Below, piece after piece: positions 1 to 7,668 of a stretch of DNA of 64,000 bases; position 1 is the first letter of the stretch, and every line of letters starts with the position of its first letter. The position numbers and the translations under genes are program-made. The notes below the pieces were generated by a model. That model was not told the origin of the DNA. It worked only from the letters and a program-made list of their open reading frames with translations, and searched no databases. The stretch is from CAWAND01 sp963807065 (lineage in GTDB: Bacteria > Chloroflexota > Anaerolineae > Anaerolineales > E44-bin32): NCBI GenBank assembly GCA_963807065.1, contig CAWDZQ010000002.1:62001-126000 (forward strand), read 5' to 3'.

Positions 1-407
1 TTTTTGCGAGCGGCCTCCGACACGCGGTGAACGTGCAGCTTGAGCGCCTTGGAGACTTTGCCGCGGCCGAGAACGACAGTTGGACGATCCAGGCTGTCAA
101 TCAAGCCGGCCTCGGCCAACTGCTCCGGCGCCACCTCTTGGTCGGCCTTGAAACTGCCGAGCTGATCCAGATTGATCTCATTCCATTCCTGGCGATTCAC
201 GTTGGTGAACCCGCGCTTGAACGGAAGCCGGCGGAAGAACGGCAGATTGCCACCCTGCCGGTAGATGTGGCCCCCGGACCCGGCGCGGGCCCCCAGACCT
301 TTGGTGCCTCGGCCGGCGGTCTTGCCCTGCCCGGCGGAAATGCCCCGCCCGACGCGCTTGCGGGTTTTCTTGGCGCCCTGGCGTGGCTTCAACTCATGCA
401 GTTTCAT
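1..407 (-). CDS. rplO: 50S ribosomal protein L15, 3' end cut by window edge
   Basis: L15 is a late-assembly protein of the large subunit. The reverse strand opens with MKLHELKPRQGAKK and continues into the Gly/Arg-rich loop KRVGRGISAGQGKTAGRGTKG typical of L15 N-termini. About 135 residues are visible without a stop; L15 is usually 145-150 residues, so only about ten C-terminal residues are missing. The start ATG at 407 lies 8 nt after the rpmD stop and is preceded by GGTGGAG. It is the last visible gene of the spc-type part of the operon; secY would be expected next. Confidence 0.93.
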   Translation of the reverse strand, partial: MKLHELKPRQGAKKTRKRVGRGISAGQGKTAGRGTKGLGARAGSGGHIYRQGGNLPFFRRLPFKRGFTNVNRQEWNEINLDQLGSFKADQEVAPEQLAEAGLIDSLDRPTVVLGRGKVSKALKLHVHRVSEAARK

Positions 408-415
408 CGCTCCAC

Positions 416-607
416 CTACTCCTCGACCTGTACCAGGTGGCCGATCTTCGACAACATACCTCGAATCTCAGGGCCGTCTTCCTGTTCCACGGTCTGGCGC
501 ACCCGGTGCAGCCCGAGCGCCTTCACAGTGCGCTTCTGGCGCAGGTTGTAGCCGATAGGGCTGCGCACCAGGGTGATCTTCAGCATCTTCCCCTTCTTCT
601 TGGCCAT
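416..607 (-). CDS. rpmD: 50S ribosomal protein L30
   Basis: A 63-residue protein with the bacterial short L30 pattern: MLKITLVRSPIG, then QKRTVKALGLHR, then a C-terminal MLSKIGHLVQVEE. A MAKKKGK extension precedes the usual first residues. L30 binds 23S rRNA in the large subunit. It lies 2 nt downstream of rpsE and 8 nt upstream of rplO, the standard spc order (rpsE-rpmD-rplO), so translation is probably coupled. Confidence 0.93.
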   Translation of the reverse strand: MAKKKGKMLKITLVRSPIGYNLRQKRTVKALGLHRVRQTVEQEDGPEIRGMLSKIGHLVQVEE

Positions 608-609
608 GC

Positions 610-1131
610 TCAGCGCTCCCAGAAAGGCTTGAGCGTATCGGCGCTCTTGCCCCGGTTGGCGGCTTCCTCATGGACCTTCTTCATCCCGCGCAGGCCCTTG
701 AGTGTGGCCCTCGCCACGTTCAGCACGTTGGCACTGCCCAGCGACTTGGTAAGGATGTCCCGTACCCCGGCCGCTTCGAGCACGGCCCGGACGGCCCCAC
801 CGGCGATCACGCCGGTTCCCGGGGAAGCCGGCTTAAGCATGACTTGTGCCCCACCATGCTTGGAGATCACTTCGTGGGGCACGGTGGTGCCCACCAGGGG
901 GATGTGGCGCATGTCCTTGCGGGCGCGGTCGCTTGCCTTATGAATGGCATCCGGGACGCCGCGAGCCTTGCCGACACCCAGGCCCACCCGGCCCTTATTG
1001 TCTCCGACGACCACGGTCACGCGGAATGCGAACCGGCGCCCGCCCTTGACCACCTTGGCCACGCGGGAAATGTCGATCACGCGCTCGTCGAACTCTTCTC
1101 GCTCTTCGCGACTACGAAAATCTCTTCTCAC
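610..1131 (-). CDS. rpsE: 30S ribosomal protein S5
   Basis: S5 contributes to decoding fidelity in the small subunit. The protein has the N-terminal double-stranded RNA binding region (RVIDISRVAKVVKGGRRFAF, VVGDNKGRVGLGVGKA) and the C-terminal domain with SPGTGVIAGGAVRAVLE. I place the start at the GTG at 1131, 173 residues, because GGAG sits 7 nt upstream and this gives the usual S5 length near 166. A longer in-frame reading from 1209 would overlap rplR by 38 nt and add an unconserved leader, so I reject it. Confidence 0.93.
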   Translation of the reverse strand: MRRDFRSREEREEFDERVIDISRVAKVVKGGRRFAFRVTVVVGDNKGRVGLGVGKARGVPDAIHKASDRARKDMRHIPLVGTTVPHEVISKHGGAQVMLKPASPGTGVIAGGAVRAVLEAAGVRDILTKSLGSANVLNVARATLKGLRGMKKVHEEAANRGKSADTLKPFWER

Positions 1132-1171
1132 AGACACACTCCATTCGCTGACCGTCGCACGGCCGTCGCGC

Positions 1172-1537
1172 TCAGAATTCGAGGCCGCCTTCGCGGGCCG
1201 CCTCGGCAAGGGCTTTCACCCGGCCGTGGTAGCGGTAGCCGCCCCGGTCGAACAGCACAGCTTTGACGCCCTTCTTTGATCCGCGCGCCGCAATAAGCTC
1301 GCCGACCAACTTGGCTTGTTCCGTCTTGGACTTGCCCTTCAGCTTGCTGCGCATATCGGGATCCAAGGTCGACGCCGCCGCCAGTGTTTCACCCTTGGCG
1401 TCATCGATCAACTGAGCGTAGATGTGCGTCAGACTACGAAACACATTCAGGCGCGGTCGATCGGACGTGCCTTCGATCTTGCGCCGCACACGATGGTGAC
1501 GGCGTCTTCGCATATCGTTGCGACTTTTGGTCGTCAT
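1172..1537 (-). CDS. rplR: 50S ribosomal protein L18
   Basis: A 121-residue L18, the large-subunit protein that binds 5S rRNA with L5. It has a basic N-terminus (RRRRHHRVRRKI), then GTSDRPRLNVFRSLTHIYAQLIDD and the closing FDRGGYRYHGRVKALAEAAREGGLEF, which match the family end to end. It follows rplF after 5 nt. Between its stop at 1172 and the rpsE start at 1131 lie 40 nt that carry the rpsE ribosome binding site. Confidence 0.94.
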   Translation of the reverse strand: MTTKSRNDMRRRRHHRVRRKIEGTSDRPRLNVFRSLTHIYAQLIDDAKGETLAAASTLDPDMRSKLKGKSKTEQAKLVGELIAARGSKKGVKAVLFDRGGYRYHGRVKALAEAAREGGLEF

Positions 1538-1542
1538 ATCAA

Positions 1543-2088
1543 CTAACCTACCTTGCCGGCCTTGCCAGCCTTGCGCCGCACGTACTCGCCTACGTAGCGA
1601 ATCCCCTTGCCCTTGTAGGGTTCCGGTTTGCGAACCTTGCGGATATCGGCTGCCAATCGGCCGACGACTTCCTTGTCCGGCCCCTTGACTTTGATCGTGC
1701 GGGCGCGGTCATCGACTTCAAAGGTGATCCCATCCGGGGGCTCGATGCGCACAGGATGCGAGTAGCCCACGTTCAGGACCAACGTGGTACCTTGAAGCTC
1801 CGGCCGGTAGCCGACACCCTGAACCTCGAGATCCTTCTCAAAGCCCGTCGAAACGCCCACCACCATGTTGTTCAACAGAGCGCGGGTCAGGCCGTGCAAG
1901 GCGCGCACTTTCGGCTCGTCGGAGGGTCGCGTCACTTTCAGCACGCCCTCTTCCTGAGTGATAGTCATCTCGGGGTTGAAGGTGCGCTCGAGCTCACCCA
2001 ACGGCCCCTTCACGCGTACCTGCTGGCCCTTGATCTCAACGTCCACCTTATCGGGAACCGGGACAGGCATTCGTCCAATACGAGACAC
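1543..2088 (-). CDS. rplF: 50S ribosomal protein L6
   Basis: A 181-residue L6, full length. It opens MSRIGRMPVPVPDKVDVEI and has the two L6 repeats; the second ends with the signature PEPYKGKGIRYVGEYVRRKAGKAGK. L6 binds helix 97 of 23S rRNA near the factor-binding site. The 79-nt gap to the upstream rpsH is longer than the rest of the cluster and holds only GC-rich sequence and the ribosome binding site (AGGAGAG before the ATG). Confidence 0.94.
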   Translation of the reverse strand: MSRIGRMPVPVPDKVDVEIKGQQVRVKGPLGELERTFNPEMTITQEEGVLKVTRPSDEPKVRALHGLTRALLNNMVVGVSTGFEKDLEVQGVGYRPELQGTTLVLNVGYSHPVRIEPPDGITFEVDDRARTIKVKGPDKEVVGRLAADIRKVRKPEPYKGKGIRYVGEYVRRKAGKAGKVG

Positions 2089-2167
2089 AGAACTCTCCTC
2101 CTTCGGCCGGCCACCGAGCTCGCCTGGCCCGGGTCGATCCGGCCGTCGCCGCCCTTGGCGGCGCGGC

Positions 2168-2581
2168 TTACCAAACCTTGCAAATCACCTCGCCGCCGAT
2201 TCCCTGCTGGCGGGCCTTGGTGCCAGTCATCACGCCCCGAGGTGTGGAAAGGACCGCAATACCCATCCCCGACAAGACCCAGGGGATATCACCCTTACCA
2301 ACGTACACGCGACGCCCGGGGCGGCTGACGCGTTCCAGTCCGCTGATCACCGGATGCCGCTCACGGCGCTTTCCCATGTACTTCAAACGCAGTCTAAGCA
2401 CGGGCTGCGGGGTGCCGATGGCCTGGGCGACTTCATGGCTTTCTATGAAGCCCTCCTGCTGAAGGATCTCAGCCAAGGCAACCTTCAGCTTGGAACTAGG
2501 CAGGGACACGTGGCTGTGGCCAGCGCCTATCGCGTTCCGAATGCGTGTCAGCATGTCGGCGATCGGGTCACTCATGCTCAT
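2168..2581 (-). CDS. rpsH: 30S ribosomal protein S8
   Basis: A 137-residue S8, the 16S rRNA binding protein that represses the spc operon in many bacteria. It has the N-terminal DPIADMLTRIRNA and the C-terminal STPRGVMTGTKARQQGIGGEVICKVW, both diagnostic. Two ATGs are close (2581 and 2575); the first has GGAG at 8 nt and is chosen. The position between rpsN and rplF is the standard one. Confidence 0.94.
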   Translation of the reverse strand: MSMSDPIADMLTRIRNAIGAGHSHVSLPSSKLKVALAEILQQEGFIESHEVAQAIGTPQPVLRLRLKYMGKRRERHPVISGLERVSRPGRRVYVGKGDIPWVLSGMGIAVLSTPRGVMTGTKARQQGIGGEVICKVW

Positions 2582-2605
2582 AGTATGTGCTCCACCGCTT
2601 CTGGA

Positions 2606-2788
2606 CTACCAGGACGACTTGACGACGCCCGGGATCTGCCCTTCCAAAGCCAGCTCTCGAAAGCAAATCCGGCACAGGCCAAAACGACGATAATAGCCGC
2701 GAGGTCGGCCGCATCGCTGGCATCGATTACGTATGCGAACGTCAAACTTGCGACGCGTCTCTCGTATCGGCATGCATTTCTTGGCCAT
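2606..2788 (-). CDS. rpsN: 30S ribosomal protein S14, zinc-binding type
   Basis: A 60-residue short S14 beginning MAKKCMPIRETRRKFDVR. It keeps the four-cysteine ribbon, CQRC followed by CRIC twelve residues later, so it is the zinc (type Z) form. S14 binds 16S rRNA in the 30S head. The ATG at 2788 lies 1 nt after the rplE stop, with a GAAGGGA ribosome binding site inside the rplE end. A longer in-frame reading upstream runs into rplE and is not needed. Confidence 0.94.
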   Translation of the reverse strand: MAKKCMPIRETRRKFDVRIRNRCQRCGRPRGYYRRFGLCRICFRELALEGQIPGVVKSSW

Positions 2789-2789
2789 G

Positions 2790-3338
2790 TCAGTCCCTTC
2801 TCCCAAAAGGCAGCCCGAGCAGCGCCAGCAGGTGCCGGCCCTGTTCGTCATCGGGCGCCGAGGTCACAAGTGTCACTTCGAATCCGCGGACCTTGTCGAT
2901 CTTGTCGTATTCGATCTCGGGGAAGATCAGCTGCTCACGCACCCCGAGTGTGTAGTTACCTCGGCCGTCGAAAGCGTCCATCGGGATGCCGCGGAAATCG
3001 CGCGTTCTGGGCAGTGCGATATTGACCAGCCGGTCCAGGAAGGCCCACATCTTCTCGCCCCGCAGCGTGACCTTGACGCCAATCGCCCGCCCTTCGCGCA
3101 GCTTGAAGTTGGCGATGCTCTTGCGCGCCAGGGTGACCACCGGCGCCTGGCCGGTGATGATGCGCATGTCCTCGACGGTGGCGTCCAGGGCCTTGGTTTC
3201 GTCCATGGCCTCGCCCACGCCGACGTTGACCACGATCTTTTTCAGCTTAGGTACCTGCATCGGATTGTCGAGCCCGAGGTCTTTCATCAAGCTGGGAACG
3301 ACGTCCTTCTGGTACCGCTCTTTCAAATAATTCGCCAT
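2790..3338 (-). CDS. rplE: 50S ribosomal protein L5
   Basis: A 182-residue L5, which binds 5S rRNA and contacts tRNA in the central protuberance. Visible family blocks are NPMQVPKLKKIVVNVGVGEA near the N-terminus, ITGQAPVVTLARKSIANFKLREG in the middle and YTLGVREQLIFPEIEYDKID near the C-terminus. The gene is complete, follows rplX after 21 nt, and its TGA is separated by one base from the rpsN start. Confidence 0.95.
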   Translation of the reverse strand: MANYLKERYQKDVVPSLMKDLGLDNPMQVPKLKKIVVNVGVGEAMDETKALDATVEDMRIITGQAPVVTLARKSIANFKLREGRAIGVKVTLRGEKMWAFLDRLVNIALPRTRDFRGIPMDAFDGRGNYTLGVREQLIFPEIEYDKIDKVRGFEVTLVTSAPDDEQGRHLLALLGLPFGRRD

Positions 3339-3359
3339 CGACCTACTGCTCCTCCGGCC

Positions 3360-3695
3360 TCATGCGTCCACGACCAATTCGCACTTCTTGCATACGCGCT
3401 GCCGCTCGCCCTCTTCGTCTCGCAGGAAGCCGACTCGCGTCAGTTCGCCGCACTTCGGGCAGACCAGCATCACATTGGAAATGTCCACCGGAGCTTCAAA
3501 TTGAATGATCCCCGGCGACATCGTTCGGCCGCCCGCCTGAACCTGGCGTTGGTGCTTCTTCCGCACATTGACGCCCTGGACCACGATCTTGTGCTTTCGC
3601 GGCAGCACGCGCATCACCTCGCCCTGGGCCCCCTTTTCCCGGCCGCTGATGATTTCCACCGTGTCACCGCTCCGAATTCTTGCCTTAACCGTCAC
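3360..3695 (-). CDS. rplX: 50S ribosomal protein L24 with a C-terminal zinc-ribbon-like tail
   Basis: A 111-residue L24, an early 23S rRNA assembly protein. The KOW segment is clear: IRSGDTVEIISGREKGAQGEVMRVLP, residues about 6-31. Residues about 75-106 hold two Cys pairs (VCPKCGEL and VCKKCEL) spaced like a zinc ribbon, seen in L24 of some phyla but not in the E. coli form. It follows rplN after 9 nt. Confidence 0.94.
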   Translation of the reverse strand: MTVKARIRSGDTVEIISGREKGAQGEVMRVLPRKHKIVVQGVNVRKKHQRQVQAGGRTMSPGIIQFEAPVDISNVMLVCPKCGELTRVGFLRDEEGERQRVCKKCELVVDA

Positions 3696-3704
3696 ATCAG
3701 CCTC

Positions 3705-4076
3705 CTACAGCACTTCCGGCGCCAGCGAGGCGATCTTGGTGTATCCCCGGTCGCGCAGTTCCCGAGCTACCGGCCCGAAGATGCGCGTCCCCCTGGGGTT
3801 AACCCCGTCCGCATCCAGGATCACGGCCGCATTCTCGTCAAATTTGATGTACGAGCCGTCATCCCGGCGGAATTCTTTGGCCGTGCGCACAATGACGGCC
3901 TTGACCACATCACTCTTACTGACCGCGCTGTGAGGCGTGGCCGACTTGACCGTCGCCACCACCACATCGCCGATACGCCCGTAGCGGCGTCGTGAGCCGC
4001 CAAGGACGCGTATGACGAGCAGTTCACGGCCGCCGGTGTTGTCAGCGACTTTGATGCGACTCTCCTGCTGAATCAT
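3705..4076 (-). CDS. rplN: 50S ribosomal protein L14
   Basis: A 123-residue L14, located at the subunit interface (bridge B5/B8) and the docking site of the silencing factor RsfS. It starts MIQQESRIKVADNTGGREL and ends ELRDRGYTKIASLAPEVL, both typical. Length is normal (usually 122). Its ATG overlaps the rpsQ stop by 4 nt (ATGA), so translation is likely coupled. Confidence 0.95.
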   Translation of the reverse strand: MIQQESRIKVADNTGGRELLVIRVLGGSRRRYGRIGDVVVATVKSATPHSAVSKSDVVKAVIVRTAKEFRRDDGSYIKFDENAAVILDADGVNPRGTRIFGPVARELRDRGYTKIASLAPEVL

Positions 4077-4450
4077 GCCTCGGCCTCCGCCTCTTCGATC
4101 TGTTCGGGCTCTTCGGGCTCATCAGCCGCTTTTGGCTCAGCCGCATCTTCCAGAACAGCGCTTTCGTCGATCAGCTCGCCCTGGCTGGCCGCCACATCGA
4201 TATCCGAGACCCTGCGCAGGATTTCCTGGATGACGAACCGCTTGCGCTTCGAAATCGGCTTGCTCTCCACGATCACGACCTTGTCGCCCGGCTGGCACCC
4301 CATCTCGTCGTGCACCAGATACTGCTTGCTGGTGCGTACGACCTTCTCGTACAGCGGGTGGCGAAAGTCTCGATCGACCTTAACCCTGACCGTCTTTTCG
4401 GTGCTTAGGCGCGTCACCACGCCGGTCAGACGGCGTCGTTGATTGGTCAT
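4073..4450 (-). CDS. rpsQ: 30S ribosomal protein S17 with a long acidic C-terminal extension
   Basis: S17 is a primary 16S rRNA binding protein with an OB fold. Residues 1-80 are a normal S17: RRLTGVVTRLSTEKTVRVKV, then the diagnostic YEKVVRTSKQYLVHDE and GDKVVIVESKPISKRKRFV. S17 is usually 80-90 residues; this one runs to 125, and residues about 83-125 form an acidic tail rich in Glu, Asp and Ala. It overlaps rpmC and rplN by 4 nt on each side, so the tail is inside an intact coupled operon and not a read-through. Confidence 0.94.
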   Translation of the reverse strand: MTNQRRRLTGVVTRLSTEKTVRVKVDRDFRHPLYEKVVRTSKQYLVHDEMGCQPGDKVVIVESKPISKRKRFVIQEILRRVSDIDVAASQGELIDESAVLEDAAEPKAADEPEEPEQIEEAEAEA

Positions 4451-4668
4451 TGTTCACTCCCTTGCATCGCCGCCGCCAGCTGACGCTCGCGCACGATGGT
4501 GGACAACCGGGCGATGTCGCGCCGGATGAGCTTCAGCCGGGCATGGTCCGTGAGCTGGCCAGTGGCGTACTGCAGCCGGAGGCGAAAGTACTCCTCGCGT
4601 GAATCGCCCAGTCGGGCTTGGATTTCAGGCGTCTCGAGGGCGCGTATCTCTGCCGTCTTCATGCTCAC
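4447..4668 (-). CDS. rpmC: 50S ribosomal protein L29
   Basis: A 73-residue L29, a small helical protein beside the polypeptide exit tunnel. It shows the family pattern: two helices, with EYFRLRLQYATGQLTDHARLKLIRRDIARL in the middle. The final helix is followed by a short tail ending AAAMQGSEQ. It overlaps rplP by 4 nt at its start and rpsQ by 4 nt at its end. Confidence 0.93.
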   Translation of the reverse strand: MSMKTAEIRALETPEIQARLGDSREEYFRLRLQYATGQLTDHARLKLIRRDIARLSTIVRERQLAAAMQGSEQ

Positions 4669-5090
4669 TCACCTCCGAGAATGTCCACCCGTTCGGTGAA
4701 CTTGGTTTTGATCGCCAGCTTGTGGGCCGCCAAGCGAAGCGCCTCTTTAGCGCCCTCCTCTGACAGCCCCGAGAGCTCGAACAGCATACGGCCAGGCTTG
4801 ACCACCGCTACCCAGTGATCTACTGCGCCCTTGCCCTTGCCCATACGGGTTTCGGCGGCGCGCTGAGTCACCGGCTTGTCGGGGAAGATTCGGATCCACA
4901 CCTTGCCGCGCCGGCGCATGTAGCGCACCAACGTACGGCGGGCGGCTTCGATCTGACGGGCCGTGACCCATCCCGGCTCGAGCGCCTGCAGGCCGTAGTC
5001 CCCAAAGGTGACTTCCGTGCCCCGGCTGGCTTTGCCCTTCATCCGGCCGCGCATCTGCTTTCGCCATTTGACTCGCTTTGGCATCAACAT
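4665..5090 (-). CDS. rplP: 50S ribosomal protein L16
   Basis: A 141-residue L16, which helps position A-site tRNA. It begins MLMPKRVKWRKQMRGRMKG and contains GLQALEPGWVTARQIEAARR and the PDKPVTQRAAETRMGKGKG segment around residues 75-95. Length is normal (136-141). GAGG lies 7 nt before the ATG at 5090. The gene sits between rpsC and rpmC as in the standard S10 operon. Confidence 0.95.
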   Translation of the reverse strand: MLMPKRVKWRKQMRGRMKGKASRGTEVTFGDYGLQALEPGWVTARQIEAARRTLVRYMRRRGKVWIRIFPDKPVTQRAAETRMGKGKGAVDHWVAVVKPGRMLFELSGLSEEGAKEALRLAAHKLAIKTKFTERVDILGGE

Positions 5091-5128
5091 CTCTACACCT
5101 CAAATCACGCCGGCGGTGGCCCCGAAGG

Positions 5129-5803
5129 CTACTCGCTGACGTACACGTCCATGGCCTCGGATTCCTCCTCGGCCTCGGGCAGAATATCACCCCGATAGAT
5201 CCAGACCTTGACCCCGATCCGCCCATAGGTGGTCAGGGCTTCAGCCCGAGCAAAGTCGATATCGGCTCGCAGCGTCTGCGCTGGCACACGTCCTTCGCGC
5301 ATCCACTCTCGGCGGGCCATTTCCATCCCGGACAGACGTCCGGCACACATGACCTTGATCCCCAGGGCGCCGGCGCGCATGCTCTGCGAGATGGCCCGCT
5401 GCATGGCCCGGCGGTGGCTGATCCGGCGCTCGAGCTGATGGGCGATGTTATCAGCCACCAGGCGGGCATCCAGATCCGGCTGCTCGATCTCCGAGATGTC
5501 GAGCTTGATGTTGGTGCCGGTCATTTCCTGCAGCTTGGCCCGCAAATCCTTGACATTGGCCCCCTTGCGCCCGATCACGATGCCCGGCTTGGCCGTGTGC
5601 ACGGTGATGTTGACGCTGTTCGGGAAGCGCTCGATCTCCACCTTGGAAATGCTCCCCGGCGGATTGTTGCCGAAGACCATTTCGCGGATCGACCTGTCCT
5701 CATGCAGTTGGTCCGAATACTGCCGTTTCTCGGCGAACCAGCGTGAATCCCAGGTCTTGTTGATCCCCAGGCGAAATCCGATCGGGTGAACCTTGCGTCC
5801 CAT
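5129..5803 (-). CDS. rpsC: 30S ribosomal protein S3
   Basis: A 224-residue S3, part of the mRNA entry channel. It starts MGRKVHPIGFRLGI. A KH domain is seen with the GxxG loop in KPGIVIGRKGANVKDLR (residues about 74-90), and the C-terminal domain contains ISQSMRAGALGIKVMCAGRLSG. The C-terminus is short and acidic (EEESEAMDVYVSE). It lies between rplV and rplP. Confidence 0.95.
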   Translation of the reverse strand: MGRKVHPIGFRLGINKTWDSRWFAEKRQYSDQLHEDRSIREMVFGNNPPGSISKVEIERFPNSVNITVHTAKPGIVIGRKGANVKDLRAKLQEMTGTNIKLDISEIEQPDLDARLVADNIAHQLERRISHRRAMQRAISQSMRAGALGIKVMCAGRLSGMEMARREWMREGRVPAQTLRADIDFARAEALTTYGRIGVKVWIYRGDILPEAEEESEAMDVYVSE

Positions 5804-5824
5804 ATCGTCTCCTCTCCTACCGCG

Positions 5825-6187
5825 TCATGCGCTCAGTTCGGCGTCCCGCTCGCGCAGGATCACCGTTATATGGGACGAGCGATGAAGGATCGGCTTGAAA
5901 CGGCCTCGGGCGCCAAATCGCCGCCAGCGGCGGGTCGGGCCCTGATTGGCGAATATCTCGGAAACAATGAGTTCATCGCGGCTGTAGCCGAAGTTCTCCT
6001 CCGCATTGGCGATCGCCGAGCGGAGCAGCTTGGCCACTGGTCGGGCCGCCGCTTTGGATGTGAAACGGAGCAGGTCCAGGGCCTCGACCGCCGCCCGCCC
6101 GCGCACCAGGTCCAGCACCAGCCGGGCCTTCTGCGGGGAGACGCTGACGTAGCGAGCCGTCGCCCGGATGCCGTGTCCTTCGGCCAT
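5825..6187 (-). CDS. rplV: 50S ribosomal protein L22
   Basis: A 120-residue L22, which lines the exit tunnel and is the site of some macrolide-resistance mutations. Typical blocks are ATARYVSVSPQKARLVLDLV, then a central helix ending LLRSAIANAEENFG and the C-terminal hairpin region RFGARGRFKPILHRSSHITV. The strong GGAGGAGGAAT ribosome binding site lies in the 3' end of rpsS. The conserved protein confirms this frame, so the competing frame through it from rpsS is spurious. Confidence 0.95.
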   Translation of the reverse strand: MAEGHGIRATARYVSVSPQKARLVLDLVRGRAAVEALDLLRFTSKAAARPVAKLLRSAIANAEENFGYSRDELIVSEIFANQGPTRRWRRFGARGRFKPILHRSSHITVILRERDAELSA

Positions 6188-6188
6188 C

Positions 6189-6480
6189 CTATTCCTCCTC
6201 CCGCACCCTGGTCACCCGGTCGCCGCGCTCGGTGGCCGCGGAAGGTGCGCGTGGGGGCGAATTCGCCTAGCTTGTGGCCGACCATATTCTCGGTTATGTA
6301 GATCGGCACATGGCGCCGCCCGTCGTGCACGGCGATGGTGTGGCCCACCATCTGCGGGAAGATCGTGCTTGCCCGACTCCAAGTGCGGATGACCTTCTTG
6401 TCACCGCGCTGGTTCATGTCTTCCACTTTCTTCAGCAGCTTGGGGCTGATGAACGGCCCCTTCTTCAATGATCGTGACAT
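6189..6480 (-). CDS. rpsS: 30S ribosomal protein S19, single-base frameshift near the C-terminus
   Basis: S19 contacts the A-site tRNA and S13 in the 30S head. The first 83 residues match the family: MSRSLKKGPFISPKLLKKVE, WSRASTIFPQMVGHTIAVHDGR and GHKLGEFAPTRTFRGH. After FRGH the frame runs on without a stop to 5866, through rplV, giving an implausible 204-residue protein. Removing one C at 6231-6232 restores FRGHERGDRVTRVREEE and a TAG at 6189-6191, just before the rplV ATG, giving 96 residues. I annotate that restored gene; the indel is probably a sequence error. Confidence 0.85.
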
Positions 6481-6515
6481 TTTTCACAATCCTCCGACCG
6501 TCAGGTCAGGCATCA

Positions 6516-7352
6516 TCAACGTCGCTTCTTGGCCCGCCGGCGGATGATGTACTTGTCGGTACTCTTGTTGCGTCGTGTGCGCTTGCCCAGAGTTGGCTTG
6601 CCCCACGGGCTCTTGGGGCCCGGAAGTCCGATCGGCTGGCGGCCTTCGCCGCCGCCGTGCGGATGGTCCCTGGAACTCATGGCCGAGCCGCGTACCGTTG
6701 GCCGAATTCCCCGATGCCGCTTGCGGCCAGCTTTGCCCAGCTTGATGTTGCCGTGGTCCGGGTTGCCGACCTCCCCGATGGTGGCGAAACAGGCCTGGCG
6801 AACTCGGCGCACTTCGCCCGAAGGCAGCCGGATGGCGGCGTACGCGCCTTCCTTGCCCAAAACCTGGGCGGACGTGCCGGCTGAACGCACCAGCTGGCCG
6901 CCGCGACCCTCGCTGAGTTCGATGTTGTGCACCACAGTGCCCACCGGGATCAGCGACAGCGGCAGGCTGTTCCCGGGGCGAATTTCAGCTTCTGCGCCCG
7001 ACATCACCTGGTCACCCACCTGAAGACCAAGCGGAGCCAGGATGTAGCGCTTTTCACCATCGACATAATGGAGCAGGGCCAAGCGGGCTGAGCGGTTGGG
7101 ATCGTATTCGATCGCCGCCACGTTGGCCGGGATGGCGTGCTTGTCGCGCTTGAAATCGACCACCCTATAGTGGCGGCGGTGGCCGCCGCCCCGATGCCGA
7201 ACGGTCACCCGACCGTAGACGTTTCTCCCGCCCTTGGAGCGCCGCGGCCGAAGCAGAGACCGCTCGGGAGTTGACTTGGTGATCTCCTCGAACATCGCCC
7301 CCGACATGCCACGCCGTCCCGGCGAGGTGGGTTTGTACTTCTTGACTGGCAT
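6516..7352 (-). CDS. rplB: 50S ribosomal protein L2
   Basis: A 278-residue L2, needed for subunit association and peptidyl transfer. It opens MPVKKYKPTSPGRRGMS and contains GRVTVRHRGGGHRRHYR and the conserved C-terminal GSAMSSRDHPHGGGEGRQPI including the functionally key His. I use the ATG at 7352, which overlaps the rplW stop by one base (TGATG); a GTG one codon earlier is also possible. Length and operon position are standard. Confidence 0.95.
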   Translation of the reverse strand: MPVKKYKPTSPGRRGMSGAMFEEITKSTPERSLLRPRRSKGGRNVYGRVTVRHRGGGHRRHYRVVDFKRDKHAIPANVAAIEYDPNRSARLALLHYVDGEKRYILAPLGLQVGDQVMSGAEAEIRPGNSLPLSLIPVGTVVHNIELSEGRGGQLVRSAGTSAQVLGKEGAYAAIRLPSGEVRRVRQACFATIGEVGNPDHGNIKLGKAGRKRHRGIRPTVRGSAMSSRDHPHGGGEGRQPIGLPGPKSPWGKPTLGKRTRRNKSTDKYIIRRRAKKRR

Positions 7353-7654
7353 CACGAAACCCCTTCGAACACATCGATGGTCTGGCCTGGGGCCAGCGTT
7401 ACGATCGCCTTTTTGTAGCTTGGACGCCGCACGAGGACGCGTCGGCTCCGGCCCCGCCGGCTGCGCTTGGCGGGCATCACCATCAGGTTGACCCGCTCGA
7501 CGCTGACGTTAAACAGCAGTTCGACCGCTTCCCGCACCTGAGCCTTGGTCGCCTTGCCGTCGACTTCGAAGGCGTACTGGCCAAGAGCCGAGCTCTGATA
7601 ACTCGACTTCTCTGTGATGATCGGACGGCGAATAACGTTGTAGATGGATGGCAT
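7352..7654 (-). CDS. rplW: 50S ribosomal protein L23
   Basis: A 100-residue L23, the exit-site docking protein for SRP and trigger factor. It has PIITEKSSYQ at the start, then YAFEVDGKATKAQVREAVELLF and the basic loop KRSRRGRSRRVLVRRPSYKKAIVTL. The C-terminus GQTIDVFEGV is typical. It follows rplD after 14 nt and overlaps rplB by one base. Confidence 0.94.
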   Translation of the reverse strand: MPSIYNVIRRPIITEKSSYQSSALGQYAFEVDGKATKAQVREAVELLFNVSVERVNLMVMPAKRSRRGRSRRVLVRRPSYKKAIVTLAPGQTIDVFEGVS

Positions 7655-7668
7655 GCTTCGTTCCTTCC

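Noticed and set aside
1131..1209. A longer S5 starting at 1209
   Set aside because: It would overlap rplR by 38 nt and lacks a ribosome binding site, whereas GTG 1131 has GGAG at 7 nt.
5866..6240. A 204-residue S19 reading through rplV
   Set aside because: The extension overlaps the conserved rplV completely and has no S19 character; a one-base correction restores a normal gene.
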